A stretch of DNA of 58,150 nucleotides. Origin: Aerococcus agrisoli. Its GTDB lineage: Bacteria > Bacillota > Bacilli > Lactobacillales > Aerococcaceae. The stretch lies in contig NZ_RKMG01000011.1 of assembly GCF_003797145.1 (NCBI RefSeq), forward strand, positions 1 through 58,150. The letters are read 5' to 3'. Shown here piece by piece: positions 29,078 to 38,566 of the stretch. The notes under the pieces were generated by a model. The model saw only the letters and a list, made by a program, of their open reading frames with translations, was not told the DNA's origin and did no database searches. Both the position numbers and the translations under genes were made by a program. Every line of letters starts with the position of its first letter. The stretch's first letter is position 1.

Positions 29078-29102
29078 TGTAATCAATTCAAATCAAGTGA
29101 AG

Positions 29103-30638
<1,536 letters not shown>

Positions 30639-30654
30639 TGATGATTAGTATGAA

Positions 30655-30940
30655 AGAGGCTGGGACAAAAGGGCTCTAAAAAGGTGTGCACAATTCTTAA
30701 TAAGCGTTGTGTACGCCTTTTACTTTGAAAAAATTCTTATAAATTTTGATTGCCATATATCATGGGAACAGGTGTTAAAGGACTGAAAGTGTAGTTCCTT
30801 AGCCGTGAACGAGGATGAAATCGAGACCTTGGCTCGATTTCAAATTCATAGACCTTGGCTTTCAATGGTCCCATGGCTCACAAGGAATGTACACTGTAAG
30901 GACGAAAAATCTATAATTTTAATCTTTTGTCCTAGCCTCT
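30655..30940 (+). repeat. Family 1 element, short form (copy E)
   Basis: 286 bp with nearly perfect terminal repeats AGAGGCTGGGACAAAA / TTTTGTCCTAGCCTCT. Same order and orientation as 26291-26570, roughly 85-90% alike by eye. It lies 16 bases after the bglA stop and may double as its 3' structure. Confidence 0.85.
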
Positions 30941-31035
30941 TTTTACATTGCAGTGCTCATCACTGCGCGAAATGGTGTTTTTTTGCATACCAGTTAAGCG
31001 ATTCCACCAATCAAAAATGCCCAGAGATACCTGCG

Positions 31036-31270
31036 ATTATAGAATGAACCTGCCATTCTATAATTTTGGGCGTTTTTATCAAGCATAAATTACGGTTCTA
31101 TAAAATATAATGTTTTTTTAACGCATATAATCCCATTCTTGATAAGTTTTACCCTTCTATAAAGTACCAGTTGTCATTCTGTAAAAATTGTCATTTATTT
31201 ATAGAATGAAATTTTATGCTATAAAATTTTGCTATTTTATCAAATATCTCGAATCATTCTATAATGAACG
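31036..31270. repeat. Degenerate 40-bp palindrome array 3
   Basis: The right-arm motif CATTCTATAA and variants recur at 31054, 31094, 31134, 31175, 31215 and 31255, i.e. every 40-41 bp. Two units keep both arms: ATTATAGAATG/CATTCTATAAT (31036-31064) and TTTATAGAATG/TATGCTATAAA (31198-31225). The arm pattern TATnGAATG...CATTCnATA is that of array 1, with n = A/T here. Confidence 0.7.
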
Positions 31271-31284
31271 CGTGCCCAATATAG

Positions 31285-31317
31285 CAAAAGAGATTGGAAC
31301 CATGAGTCCCAATCTCT
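31285..31317 (-). terminator. Terminator after the DUF896 gene
   Basis: AGAGATTGG / CCAATCTCT hairpin with a short T4 on the minus strand, just after the stop codon. Confidence 0.5.
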
Positions 31318-31327
31318 GCCAAATCAA

Positions 31328-31558
31328 TTATTGATTTTTCTTTTTCTTTGCTTCGTCAACTTCCTTAGGTGTGATATCTGCACCTGTTGGGTCGATGACG
31401 CGGGTATTTTCAATAATCCCCTTAAATGAACTGCGGAATTCGTTCAAATATTCTTGACGTAGTTCCTTTTGCTCAGCTAACTCGGCTTCCGTAATGGTGC
31501 CGGCTTTCTTTTTCGCAGCTAATTCATTGATTCGTGCAATGAGTTTACTCGTTGCCAT
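31328..31558 (-). CDS. DUF896 (UPF0291, YnzC-like) protein
   Basis: 76-residue cytoplasmic protein of the DUF896 family: two helices with conserved [29 protein letters not shown] (cut as [11 protein letters not shown]...LTEAE-type motif, here [18 protein letters not shown]) and a lysine-rich tail. The family is widespread in Firmicutes and includes SOS-regulated YnzC/YneA-operon members, but its function is not settled. AAGGAATG precedes the ATG. It lies 25 bases downstream of the mhqD-like gene, so it may be co-transcribed with it. Confidence 0.9.
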   Translation of the reverse strand: MATSKLIARINELAAKKKAGTITEAELAEQKELRQEYLNEFRSSFKGIIENTRVIDPTGADITPKEVDEAKKKKNQ

Positions 31559-31582
31559 ATGCTATCATTCCTTCATTTCATA

Positions 31583-32197
31583 TTAGCCAACAGCGGAGGC
31601 ATACCATCCTTTCGCTGCTTGTAATTCAGGCATTGATAGGGAATGGCCGTAGTTTTCCCAGTGAAGGGTTACGGTAGCGCCCGCTGATTCTAGGGCTTTG
31701 GTTAAATTTTCACTCTCGCTAGTCGCTACAATTGGATCATTGCTACCAGCACCGATAAAGACGGGTGTCTTGCTTAGATTTGGCATGTTATCCGTTTCAA
31801 AAGGTACCATTGCATGTAACAAAATCGCGCCCTTAAACGGATTATCAAACATGTGCAACATACCACCGGCAATGTTGGCACCATTCGAATAACCAATCGG
31901 CACAACCTTGTCACGGTCAAAACCTATGGCCTCTGCCATCTCATCTATGAAATTATACAGGTCTTGGGCATGGAATTTCAAGTTTTCCACGTCTAAATTC
32001 CCTTCACCATGGCGTTTGAAGAAACGATTGTAAGGTCCTTCTGGCTCATTTCCGCGTAACGACAAGATATTCGCATTCGGATCAATAAAATTCGCCACAT
32101 CTAGCAAATCGTTCTCCGTCCCGCCAGTACCGTGCAATAATAGCAAAGTAGGGGCATGTTCAACTGTTGATGGTTTGTAGATATATTCGTAACTCAT
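31583..32197 (-). CDS. mhqD: Alpha/beta hydrolase, MhqD-like carboxylesterase
   Basis: 204-residue serine hydrolase of the phospholipase/carboxylesterase type. LLLLHGTGGTENDLL gives the oxyanion loop, the nucleophile Ser is in P-I-G-Y-S-N-G-A-N, the Asp in GAGSNDPIV and the His in ENYGHSLSMPE. In Bacillus the equivalent MhqD sits beside the dioxygenase MhqO in the MhqR regulon and helps survival against quinones and hydroquinones. Here it starts 10 bases after the mhqO stop with AAAGGAG, so the pair is an operon. The chemical substrate is not established. Confidence 0.85.
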   Translation of the reverse strand: MSYEYIYKPSTVEHAPTLLLLHGTGGTENDLLDVANFIDPNANILSLRGNEPEGPYNRFFKRHGEGNLDVENLKFHAQDLYNFIDEMAEAIGFDRDKVVPIGYSNGANIAGGMLHMFDNPFKGAILLHAMVPFETDNMPNLSKTPVFIGAGSNDPIVATSESENLTKALESAGATVTLHWENYGHSLSMPELQAAKGWYASAVG

Positions 32198-32207
32198 AAT
32201 GTCTCCT

Positions 32208-33134
32208 TTAAAAATCCAGTGGTGTCAGTTTCTTCTTAACAACTTCAATAATTGCCTGGTGTTTTGCAGGGTAGAAAAGTTCAGTCCCCAAATTTTCTAG
32301 TGATTCATTCCAGGTGAAACCTGGTGCTTTCGTCGCCAACTCAATCAGTAGTCCACCACGTTCACGGAAATATAGTGATTTAAAGTAATCGCGATTTTTA
32401 ATATCACTTGCCTTGTAGCCTTCTTTTTGCGCAATATCTAACCAATAGACTAAGGTATCTTCATCATCCACTTGAAAAGCAATATGGTGAACAGTACCTA
32501 TGGCCATTGTACCAAACGTACCAGGTGTTTTACGGATATCAATCCATTCTTTGTGGTCGCCAGGTGCTTGGAGGCGAGTGTATACTGCATCTTCGTCAAC
32601 AACCGGCCAGTTTAATACGTCTTCAAAGAAATGCAGGGTATTTGCTGGGCGATGACTGTAAATAATGGCACCCGCAAAACCTTGAATGGCTGTTTCAGGG
32701 GTAATATCATCCACTGCATAGGTATTCGCTTTGCCCCAATTTTTTTCTACCAATTCAATGTTTAAATTATGGAAATCCTTGATTAATAGGGTTTCTTGGT
32801 CAAAACGACTGCCACGTACAAAATCAACACCCTTATCGGTTAGACGTTTCGCCCAGAAATCAATACTGTTTTCTGGAATCGCGTAGATGGTGGTTGCTAC
32901 TTGGCCATCGCCAAGTTCGCCCATTTTCTTGTTTTCCCAGGGGAAGAAAGTAATAATGGTACCAGGATCAGCATCATAATTACCAAAGTACAAGTGATAA
33001 GTGTAAGGGTCATCGTAGTTTAACGTTTTCTTGACTAAACGAAGGCCAAGAATATCTCTGTAAAAAGTTAATACCTCATTCGGATTACCGACGATTGCTG
33101 TAATGTGGTGTAATTGTTGAATATCTGTTGCCAT
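32208..33134 (-). CDS. mhqO: Ring-cleaving dioxygenase, MhqO-like (glyoxalase fold)
   Basis: 308-residue vicinal-oxygen-chelate dioxygenase with two glyoxalase modules (about 5-130 and 150-290). Metal ligands include the first-strand His in LHHITAIVGNP and, in the second half, His in GTVHHIAFQVDDEDT and Glu in RERGGLLIELATKAPGF. It is proposed to open quinone-like rings by thiol- or hydroquinone-dependent chemistry and thus detoxify them. AGGAGG precedes the ATG. It is the first gene of the mhqO-mhqD unit, under a promoter with an MhqR-like operator; the regulator gene itself is not in the window. Confidence 0.9.
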   Translation of the reverse strand: MATDIQQLHHITAIVGNPNEVLTFYRDILGLRLVKKTLNYDDPYTYHLYFGNYDADPGTIITFFPWENKKMGELGDGQVATTIYAIPENSIDFWAKRLTDKGVDFVRGSRFDQETLLIKDFHNLNIELVEKNWGKANTYAVDDITPETAIQGFAGAIIYSHRPANTLHFFEDVLNWPVVDEDAVYTRLQAPGDHKEWIDIRKTPGTFGTMAIGTVHHIAFQVDDEDTLVYWLDIAQKEGYKASDIKNRDYFKSLYFRERGGLLIELATKAPGFTWNESLENLGTELFYPAKHQAIIEVVKKKLTPLDF

Positions 33135-33185
33135 CTTTTTTCCTCCTTCTAGGAATATTTCTAAATCGAACTATTTGATATATTT

Positions 33186-33214
33186 AGTATAACATCATTT
33201 CGAATTCGAATCAA
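33186..33214 (-). promoter_or_regulatory. mhqO promoter with MhqR-like operator in the spacer
   Basis: On the minus strand TTGATT (33214-33209), 17-base spacer, TATACT (33191-33186). The spacer holds the palindrome TTCGAATTCGAA (33199-33210). Its core TCGAATTCGA equals the core of the Bacillus MhqR box (ATCTCGAATTCGAGAT type). Binding there would block the promoter; quinones should relieve it. Confidence 0.75.
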
Positions 33215-33361
33215 TAGGTGTTTGATGATTTTTTTGTAAGCAAATAGGGCGTATTGTGAAGTTTATGTAAACTTGTCTCATTTTACGCCATTTCGAAACA
33301 GAATTTGTTAGAATGTATTTGTTACACTTTAATAGATAATGTGATAAACAGGAGGAAGAAC

Positions 33362-34795
33362 ATGGGAAATTCATATGGTGAATCGACTGCGGTACAAGAA
33401 TCAGAAAAACGCCCATTTGGTATGCGTGATATTATCGGCTACTTCTTTGGGGATTTCGGTTGTAACTTGAGTTACTCTGTCGTAACCTATTATTTGACGA
33501 TTTTTTATGTGTCATATATTGGCATTGAAGCAACACATTTTGCTGCAATTATGATTTTAACACGTGTGTTTGATGCAATTAATGATCCAATGGTTGGTTA
33601 CTTCTCTGACCGTATTAAACCAATTAAAGGCAACCGCTACAAACCATTTATCTTAGTAGGTGGACCGCTATTAGCTTTAATTTCAGCCTTCATGTACTTT
33701 GATACATCTGGTATGAGCTATGGTGTGAAGTTGGCTGTCTGTGCAATTTCTTATGTAGCTTGGGACTTCGCCTATACGCTAGTCAACATTCCTTACGGTA
33801 CCTTGAACTCAGTGATTACTGATTCATCAGAAGGACGTACGAAATTATCAACTGCGCGTTCAATCGGGGCAGGAGTTGCCAAATTACCAGTCGCTATTAT
33901 TCCTTTAATTGTTTACCAAGACAAACTAGTTGATGGTAAGGTGGTATCACAATTCCAAGGACAATTGATGTTCCCTGTTATGTTGGGCTTGGGTGTTGTC
34001 GCGTTAATCTCTTTCTTGTTGCTATACAATAATGTGGAAGAACGTGTAAAACCTGACGACAAACGTGGCGAAAAACAGCCATCAATTTTTACAACATTAA
34101 GAACTTTATTCTCTAACCGCGCCCTAATCGCGCAAATTATTGCGGGTACTGCCCAAACAATCTTTATCTACTCTGCGTCTCAGTTACACCAAATGACTTT
34201 ACAAGTAAAATACAACGACGGTGGTTTATTCTCTTGGTTCACACTAATTGAAATCGCACCACTAGCTATCGGGGTATTGATGATTACACCGTTAGTACGC
34301 AAATTTGGTAAACGTAAAGTAATCATCGTTCCTTTAATCGGAACATTAGTGATTTACATCAGCATGTTATTATTCCCAGTTGATAACTCAACAACTTGGA
34401 TCATCTTGATGGCCATTGCCAACATGTTCACATTTGGTTTCCAATTATTATCATGGGCAATGATTTCAGATGCAATTGACTACAACGAATGGAAACAAGG
34501 CTTCCGTTCTGACGGATCATTATATTCTTCATATATCTTCTGTCGTAAGATCGGTACAGCCATTTCATCAGCCAGTGTACCGCTATTAATCGCATACGCT
34601 GCACCATCATTAGAATTAAACAACGCCGCAACTTGGACAGCTTCAAACGTGAACGCTATCTACAACATGTCAATCACCTTCCCACTAGTTGGGTTTGGTT
34701 TAGTCTTCATTGCCTACCTATTAGTTTTCAACATCACCACCGAAGACTACCATGCAATGCAAAAAGACTTAGGTCACACAATTGACAACGGCTAA
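33362..34795 (+). CDS. GPH-family sugar/cation symporter (MFS)
   Basis: 477-residue transporter of the glycoside-pentoside-hexuronide:cation symporter family (MelB/XynB/GusB type), about 12 membrane segments. The signatures GYFFGDFGCNLSYSVVTYYLTIFY at the N-terminus, R-V-F-D-A-I-N-D-P-M-V-G-Y (about 76-88, the cation site region), DRIKPIKGNRYKPFI and DYNEWKQGFRSDG near residue 375 are typical. The frame opens earlier (33305), but AGGAGGAAG just before 33362 sets the start. It has no sugar-hydrolase neighbour, so its substrate is open. Own terminator follows. Confidence 0.88.
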   Translation: MGNSYGESTAVQESEKRPFGMRDIIGYFFGDFGCNLSYSVVTYYLTIFYVSYIGIEATHFAAIMILTRVFDAINDPMVGYFSDRIKPIKGNRYKPFILVGGPLLALISAFMYFDTSGMSYGVKLAVCAISYVAWDFAYTLVNIPYGTLNSVITDSSEGRTKLSTARSIGAGVAKLPVAIIPLIVYQDKLVDGKVVSQFQGQLMFPVMLGLGVVALISFLLLYNNVEERVKPDDKRGEKQPSIFTTLRTLFSNRALIAQIIAGTAQTIFIYSASQLHQMTLQVKYNDGGLFSWFTLIEIAPLAIGVLMITPLVRKFGKRKVIIVPLIGTLVIYISMLLFPVDNSTTWIILMAIANMFTFGFQLLSWAMISDAIDYNEWKQGFRSDGSLYSSYIFCRKIGTAISSASVPLLIAYAAPSLELNNAATWTASNVNAIYNMSITFPLVGFGLVFIAYLLVFNITTEDYHAMQKDLGHTIDNG

Positions 34796-34810
34796 ACAGT
34801 CATCAATAGG

Positions 34811-34844
34811 GAGAGGCGGGGACATTTGTCCTCGCCTCTTTTTG
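34811..34844 (+). terminator. Terminator of the GPH transporter gene
   Basis: GAGGCG.GGAC / GTCC.CGCCTC with TTTTT. Confidence 0.8.
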
Positions 34845-34867
34845 ATTGCTTTAAAACAAGTAATGTA

Positions 34868-34888
34868 GGGTTGTGCGCTGCACAACCC
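34868..34888. repeat. Perfect hairpin before array 2
   Basis: GGGTTGTGC-gct-GCACAACCC, a 9-bp perfect stem with a 3-base loop, just before the 40-bp array. Confidence 0.7.
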
Positions 34889-34909
34889 AACCATTTGATT
34901 TTTTTGACG

Positions 34910-35178
34910 GTGACTTATTTTGCTCAGATAAGTCACAGGTTTGGTTGAGTGTGACTTATTTTCCCAGATAAGTCACAGGTTTGGTTGAGTGTGACTTATT
35001 TTCCCAGATAAGTCACGGATTTAGTTGGAGTGTGACTTATATCCCTATATAAGTCACAGGTTTGGTTGGGTGTGACTTATATCCCTATATAAGTCACAGG
35101 TTTGGTTGGGTGTGACTTATATCCCTATATAAGTCACGGATTTGGATGAAGTGTGACTTATTTTCCCAGATAAGTCAC
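34910..35178. repeat. 40-bp tandem palindrome array 2 (7 units)
   Basis: Seven palindromes GTGACTTAT...ATAAGTCAC start at 34910, 34951, 34991, 35032, 35072, 35112 and 35153: spacing 41, 40, 41, 40, 40, 41. A 14-15-base linker (AGGTTTGGTTGAGT type) separates them. Two centre types occur: TTTTCCCAGA (units 1-3, 7; unit 1 has one extra base) and ATATCCCTATAT (units 4-6), which lengthens the stem by complementary changes on both sides. It occupies the gap between the GPH transporter and tsaB. Confidence 0.95.
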
Positions 35179-35366
35179 ACCACCCAACAGCTTAAAACGC
35201 CTCTCCATAACTGGACACTTCAGATGCTGTAGCGGTATGGCATGGCTGGTGCATGCCATTGAATCATTTATCGCTTAAAATTTCGGTAATTGTTTTCACA
35301 TTTAGGCTTGGTATTTTGCTATACTAAAGAAGAAAAGATGGCACATTTGCCATGAATACCGACGGC

Positions 35367-35395
35367 TTGAAAGTCAGGACAATTGCCCCTATAAT
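35367..35395 (+). promoter_or_regulatory. Promoter of the tsaB-rimI-tsaD cluster
   Basis: TTGAAA (35367-35372), 17-base spacer, TATAAT (35390-35395). A second possible start, extended -10 TGCTATACT, lies about 65 bases upstream. Confidence 0.75.
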
Positions 35396-35487
35396 CAGTA
35401 GGTCAGATAGTGGCATTCGGCGTCCTCAAAATAATCAAAAACGTCAATATTACACAATCAAAATCCAAGATAGAACAAGGTGGTTTT

Positions 35488-36252
35488 ATGAAAACTTTAG
35501 CAATAGATACATCAACGCAATCACTGAGCGTAGCTTTACGTGATGGCGATAAGGTAGTGGCTGAAACAACCACCAATACCAAAATCAAACACTCAACGCA
35601 GTTACTGCCGCTCATCAATCAAATGTTCCAGGTAATTGGTTGGACAGCAAATGATTTAGAGGGCATTGTGGTAACAGCGGGTCCGGGATCCTATACAGGG
35701 CTCCGTATTGGGGTGACAGCAGCCAAAACGATGGCCAACACCCTAAGCATTCCTTTATATACCGTCCCAACCTTACAAGCATTAGCTGGCAACGTTCAAA
35801 CGTTCGAGGCACCGGCACTGGTCTTGCCATTTATCGATGCCAGACGTCAAACAGCATTTGCGACCCTCTACCAAAAAGAGGGCAATACATTTAAACAACT
35901 ATTCACCACTTCTCATGGTAAATTCGCGACATTCCTAGATCAAGTGAAGGCGCATATCGCAGCAGATGCCTCATTACAAGCACTGCCACTATACTTTATT
36001 AGTCCGGATGTCGACCAGTTTACGGAAGCCATTACAGCATTCTTTGGCGAAAATGACAAAGCGCGAATCTTACCAAGTGAACTTGGCCTAATACATGCCA
36101 GTCACCTTGGTGCGTTACCATTAGAACAGGTGGATGTGGATACCTTTATTCCTTACTATGCAAAATTAGCAGAGGCTGAAGAAAATTGGCTAGCTCAAAA
36201 TCCTGAGGAGGCTAAGTTAGATGAAGGCAAATACGTGGAAAGAACAGATTAG
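35488..36252 (+). CDS. tsaB: tRNA threonylcarbamoyladenosine biosynthesis protein TsaB
   Basis: 254-residue ASKHA-fold protein that scaffolds TsaD and TsaE in making t6A37 on ANN-decoding tRNAs. N-terminal LAIDTSTQSLSVALRDG, KHSTQLLPLI, and the conserved TAGPGSYTGLRIGVTAAKTMA signature (cut as TAGPGSYTGLRIG) are diagnostic. The frame extends upstream to 35410, but AAGGTGG fits the ATG at 35488, whose MKTLAIDTS start matches the family. The rimI gene overlaps its last 32 bases. Confidence 0.93.
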   Translation: MKTLAIDTSTQSLSVALRDGDKVVAETTTNTKIKHSTQLLPLINQMFQVIGWTANDLEGIVVTAGPGSYTGLRIGVTAAKTMANTLSIPLYTVPTLQALAGNVQTFEAPALVLPFIDARRQTAFATLYQKEGNTFKQLFTTSHGKFATFLDQVKAHIAADASLQALPLYFISPDVDQFTEAITAFFGENDKARILPSELGLIHASHLGALPLEQVDVDTFIPYYAKLAEAEENWLAQNPEEAKLDEGKYVERTD

Positions 36253-36844
36253 TAATTTTTTCAAAAATTTGAATCAACAGGTGTTATTTACGATGAAAAA
36301 TTCAGTGGTATCCGATTTAGACTTAAACGAAGAACCAATCACCCTTGCAGACGGACGGGTAGTTACCTTTGCCTTACAAAATACGAGAGTCATCTACGAA
36401 ATGGTAGATGTGGAATATCGTGCCTATCATCAGGTCATGTCATGGACAGCCCAGGATTTCTTGTACGATATGACAGAAAATCCCAATACCTACTACATTC
36501 AAGCCTTCGTCGGCGAAGAACTAGCAGGTTTTGTCGGTTGTCGCCGTGACAGAACAGATGTCCATATCTCAAATTTTGTCGTCAACCCAGACTTCCAATC
36601 AATGGGGATTGGGGCAGCCATATTACAACGGGCTATTTGCTGTGCCAAACAACTGGACCGCAACGCCATGTCCCTAGAAGTACGCGCCTCAAACCATGGC
36701 GCCCAACGCTTCTACCAACGCTTTGGCTTCTACGAAAGTGCCACCAAAGAGCGTTACTACTCAGACAACGACGAAGACGCCTACGAAATGCGTCTGATGC
36801 CACTCATGAACATCGACCAGATTGAAGTGATCGAAAGTGCCTAA
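36221..36844 (+). CDS. rimI: Ribosomal protein S18-alanine N-acetyltransferase RimI (first copy)
   Basis: 207-residue GNAT acetyltransferase. The acetyl-CoA loop is V-N-P-D-F-Q-S-M-G-I-G-A-A-I (Q/R-x-x-G-x-G/A), followed by the SLEVRASNHGAQRFYQRFGFYESATKERYY motif typical of RimI (cut as LEVRASNHGAQRFYQRFGF). An extra N-terminal 50 or so residues is longer than E. coli RimI (148). The start at 36221 has GAGGAGG 8 bases upstream inside the end of tsaB, so translation is coupled; a later ATG at 36293 would give a more usual size but lacks such a site. RimI proteins acetylate ribosomal protein S18 and often sit with tsaB/tsaD. Confidence 0.85.
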   Translation: MKANTWKEQISNFFKNLNQQVLFTMKNSVVSDLDLNEEPITLADGRVVTFALQNTRVIYEMVDVEYRAYHQVMSWTAQDFLYDMTENPNTYYIQAFVGEELAGFVGCRRDRTDVHISNFVVNPDFQSMGIGAAILQRAICCAKQLDRNAMSLEVRASNHGAQRFYQRFGFYESATKERYYSDNDEDAYEMRLMPLMNIDQIEVIESA

Positions 36845-37343
36845 ACAGACCATGCAAATCCATAAAATCGATGCCGAGTGGGCGAGCAGTCAATCACCTG
36901 CCACTGTGGGGGAAATGACAGCCGACCTCCATGGCGCACTAGTCCAAGCATTTCCAGAAGGGTTTTCGTGGACGGAACAGACTATTCAAACCAGCCTACA
37001 CAACAGATTCCATCAATTTTTCTACATGCGCGACCAAGCAACGAGCGAGATTGTTGCGGTGGCGCATTTTCAATTGATCTTTGACGAAGCGGAACTCTTT
37101 AATATTGGCGTGGTGCCGAGTCATCAAAGACGGGGTTTGGCCAAGCAAGTCTTACAATATGTCCTTGACCACTATCACAATCAAGACGTAGCCACGGTTA
37201 CCTTAGAAGTGCGCAGCCGCAACCAAGCAGCCCGCAAACTATACGAAAGCCTGGGCTTCAAACAAATTGCTAGCCGTCCGGACTATTATCCGATAAACTT
37301 AGACGACGCGATTATTTATCAAATACAATTGAATCAAATATAA
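36837..37343 (+). CDS. rimI: RimI-like GNAT acetyltransferase (second copy)
   Basis: 168-residue GNAT protein. Strand 4/loop reads IGVVPSHQRRGLAKQVLQYVLDH with the R-R-G-L-A acetyl-CoA loop, then T-L-E-V-R-S-R-N-Q-A-A-R-K-L-Y-E-S-L-G-F and SRPDYYP, the canonical RimI C-terminal signature. The start is uncertain: GTG at 36837 overlaps the previous gene by 8 bases, ATG at 36852 is an alternative, and neither has a good ribosome-binding site, pointing to coupled translation. Two adjacent RimI-type genes suggest that one has a different target. Confidence 0.85.
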   Translation: MPKQTMQIHKIDAEWASSQSPATVGEMTADLHGALVQAFPEGFSWTEQTIQTSLHNRFHQFFYMRDQATSEIVAVAHFQLIFDEAELFNIGVVPSHQRRGLAKQVLQYVLDHYHNQDVATVTLEVRSRNQAARKLYESLGFKQIASRPDYYPINLDDAIIYQIQLNQI

Positions 37344-37372
37344 ATAGTATTTCAGAAAGGAGTTTTCAATTT

Positions 37373-38380
37373 ATGGCAACAATATTAGCCATTGAATCAT
37401 CATGTGATGAAACGAGTGCAGCCATCGTCTTGAACGGAACAGATATGCGTTCAAACGTGGTGGCCAGCCAAATCAAAAGCCACATGCGCTTTGGTGGGGT
37501 TGTACCCGAAATTGCCAGTCGTCACCATGTGGAACAAATTACCCAAGTCATCGATTTAGCCATGACCGAAGGGGACGCAACGTGGGATGACGTAGATGCG
37601 GTCGCTGTTACCCAAGGGCCAGGCCTAGTCGGGTCACTCCTAATTGGGATTACCGCAGCGAAAACCTTAGCCTTTGCCCATCAAAAACCCTTGATTGGGG
37701 TTAACCATATGGCTGGTCACATTTATGCCAACCAATTAGTGGCACCAATGGACTATCCATTATTAGCCTTGGTTGTTTCTGGTGGTCATACCGAGCTTGT
37801 ATTAATGCGCGGTGACAACGATTTTGAAACCATCGGTGATACCCGCGATGACGCAGTAGGTGAAGCCTACGACAAAATTGGCCGAGTGATTGGGGTACCA
37901 TATCCAGGCGGTAAAATCATCGACCAAATGGCGCATGAAGGGGAAGATGTCTACAATTATCCACGTGCCATGAAGGGCGAAGATACTTTAGATTTCTCAT
38001 TCTCAGGTCTAAAATCAGCCGTGATTAACCACATGCATAATGCCAAACAAAAGAATGAAGCGTTAGATATGAACAATGTGGCGGCTTCATTCCAAGCAGC
38101 AGCCCTAGATCAATTGGTGGGTCGCACCATGCGCGCCTTGGAATTGCATCCTGAAATCAAGCATGTCCTAGTAGCCGGTGGGGTGGCAGCCAATAAAGGC
38201 TTGCGTACCCAACTAACTGCAGCTATCGAGGCCTTTGACCAAGAAATTACCCTGCAATTCCCACCGTTAAGCTTATGTGGGGACAATGCAGCCATGATTG
38301 GTGCCGCAGCCGAATCTTTATATGCGCAAGCGGACTTTGCGCCCCTAGGCTTGGATGCTAAACCAGGCTTATCACTCTAG
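37373..38380 (+). CDS. tsaD: tRNA N6-adenosine threonylcarbamoyltransferase TsaD
   Basis: 335-residue iron-binding ASKHA-fold enzyme that transfers the threonylcarbamoyl group to A37 of tRNA with TsaB and TsaE. N-terminal ILAIESSCDETSAAIV, the metal-binding HMAGHIYANQL (two His four residues apart, near 109-113), VSGGHTELV, the DDAVGEAYDKIGR loop, PYPGGKIID, FSFSGLKSAV, and VAGGVAANKGLR with CGDNAAMIG at the C-terminus are all present. AAAGGAG is 13 bases before the ATG. Last gene of the cluster; a terminator follows. Confidence 0.96.
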   Translation: MATILAIESSCDETSAAIVLNGTDMRSNVVASQIKSHMRFGGVVPEIASRHHVEQITQVIDLAMTEGDATWDDVDAVAVTQGPGLVGSLLIGITAAKTLAFAHQKPLIGVNHMAGHIYANQLVAPMDYPLLALVVSGGHTELVLMRGDNDFETIGDTRDDAVGEAYDKIGRVIGVPYPGGKIIDQMAHEGEDVYNYPRAMKGEDTLDFSFSGLKSAVINHMHNAKQKNEALDMNNVAASFQAAALDQLVGRTMRALELHPEIKHVLVAGGVAANKGLRTQLTAAIEAFDQEITLQFPPLSLCGDNAAMIGAAAESLYAQADFAPLGLDAKPGLSL

Positions 38381-38439
38381 TCAAGCCACCAGAGCTTAAG
38401 CATTTAGCAGTACTTTCTTAAACAACTTAATCTTTATGG

Positions 38440-38479
38440 ACCAATGCCGGTTAATTCCTCTAGCATTGGTTCTTTTTTT
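38440..38479 (+). terminator. Terminator of tsaD
   Basis: ACCAATGC / GCATTGGT followed by TTCTTTTTTT. Confidence 0.75.
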
Positions 38480-38566
38480 GCCCCAAAAACTTCATACTTT
38501 CATCGTATTTCCAACCTAATATAAGACCTATCAAACTACAAGCACAACAAAGGAGTCGTGAAAGGC

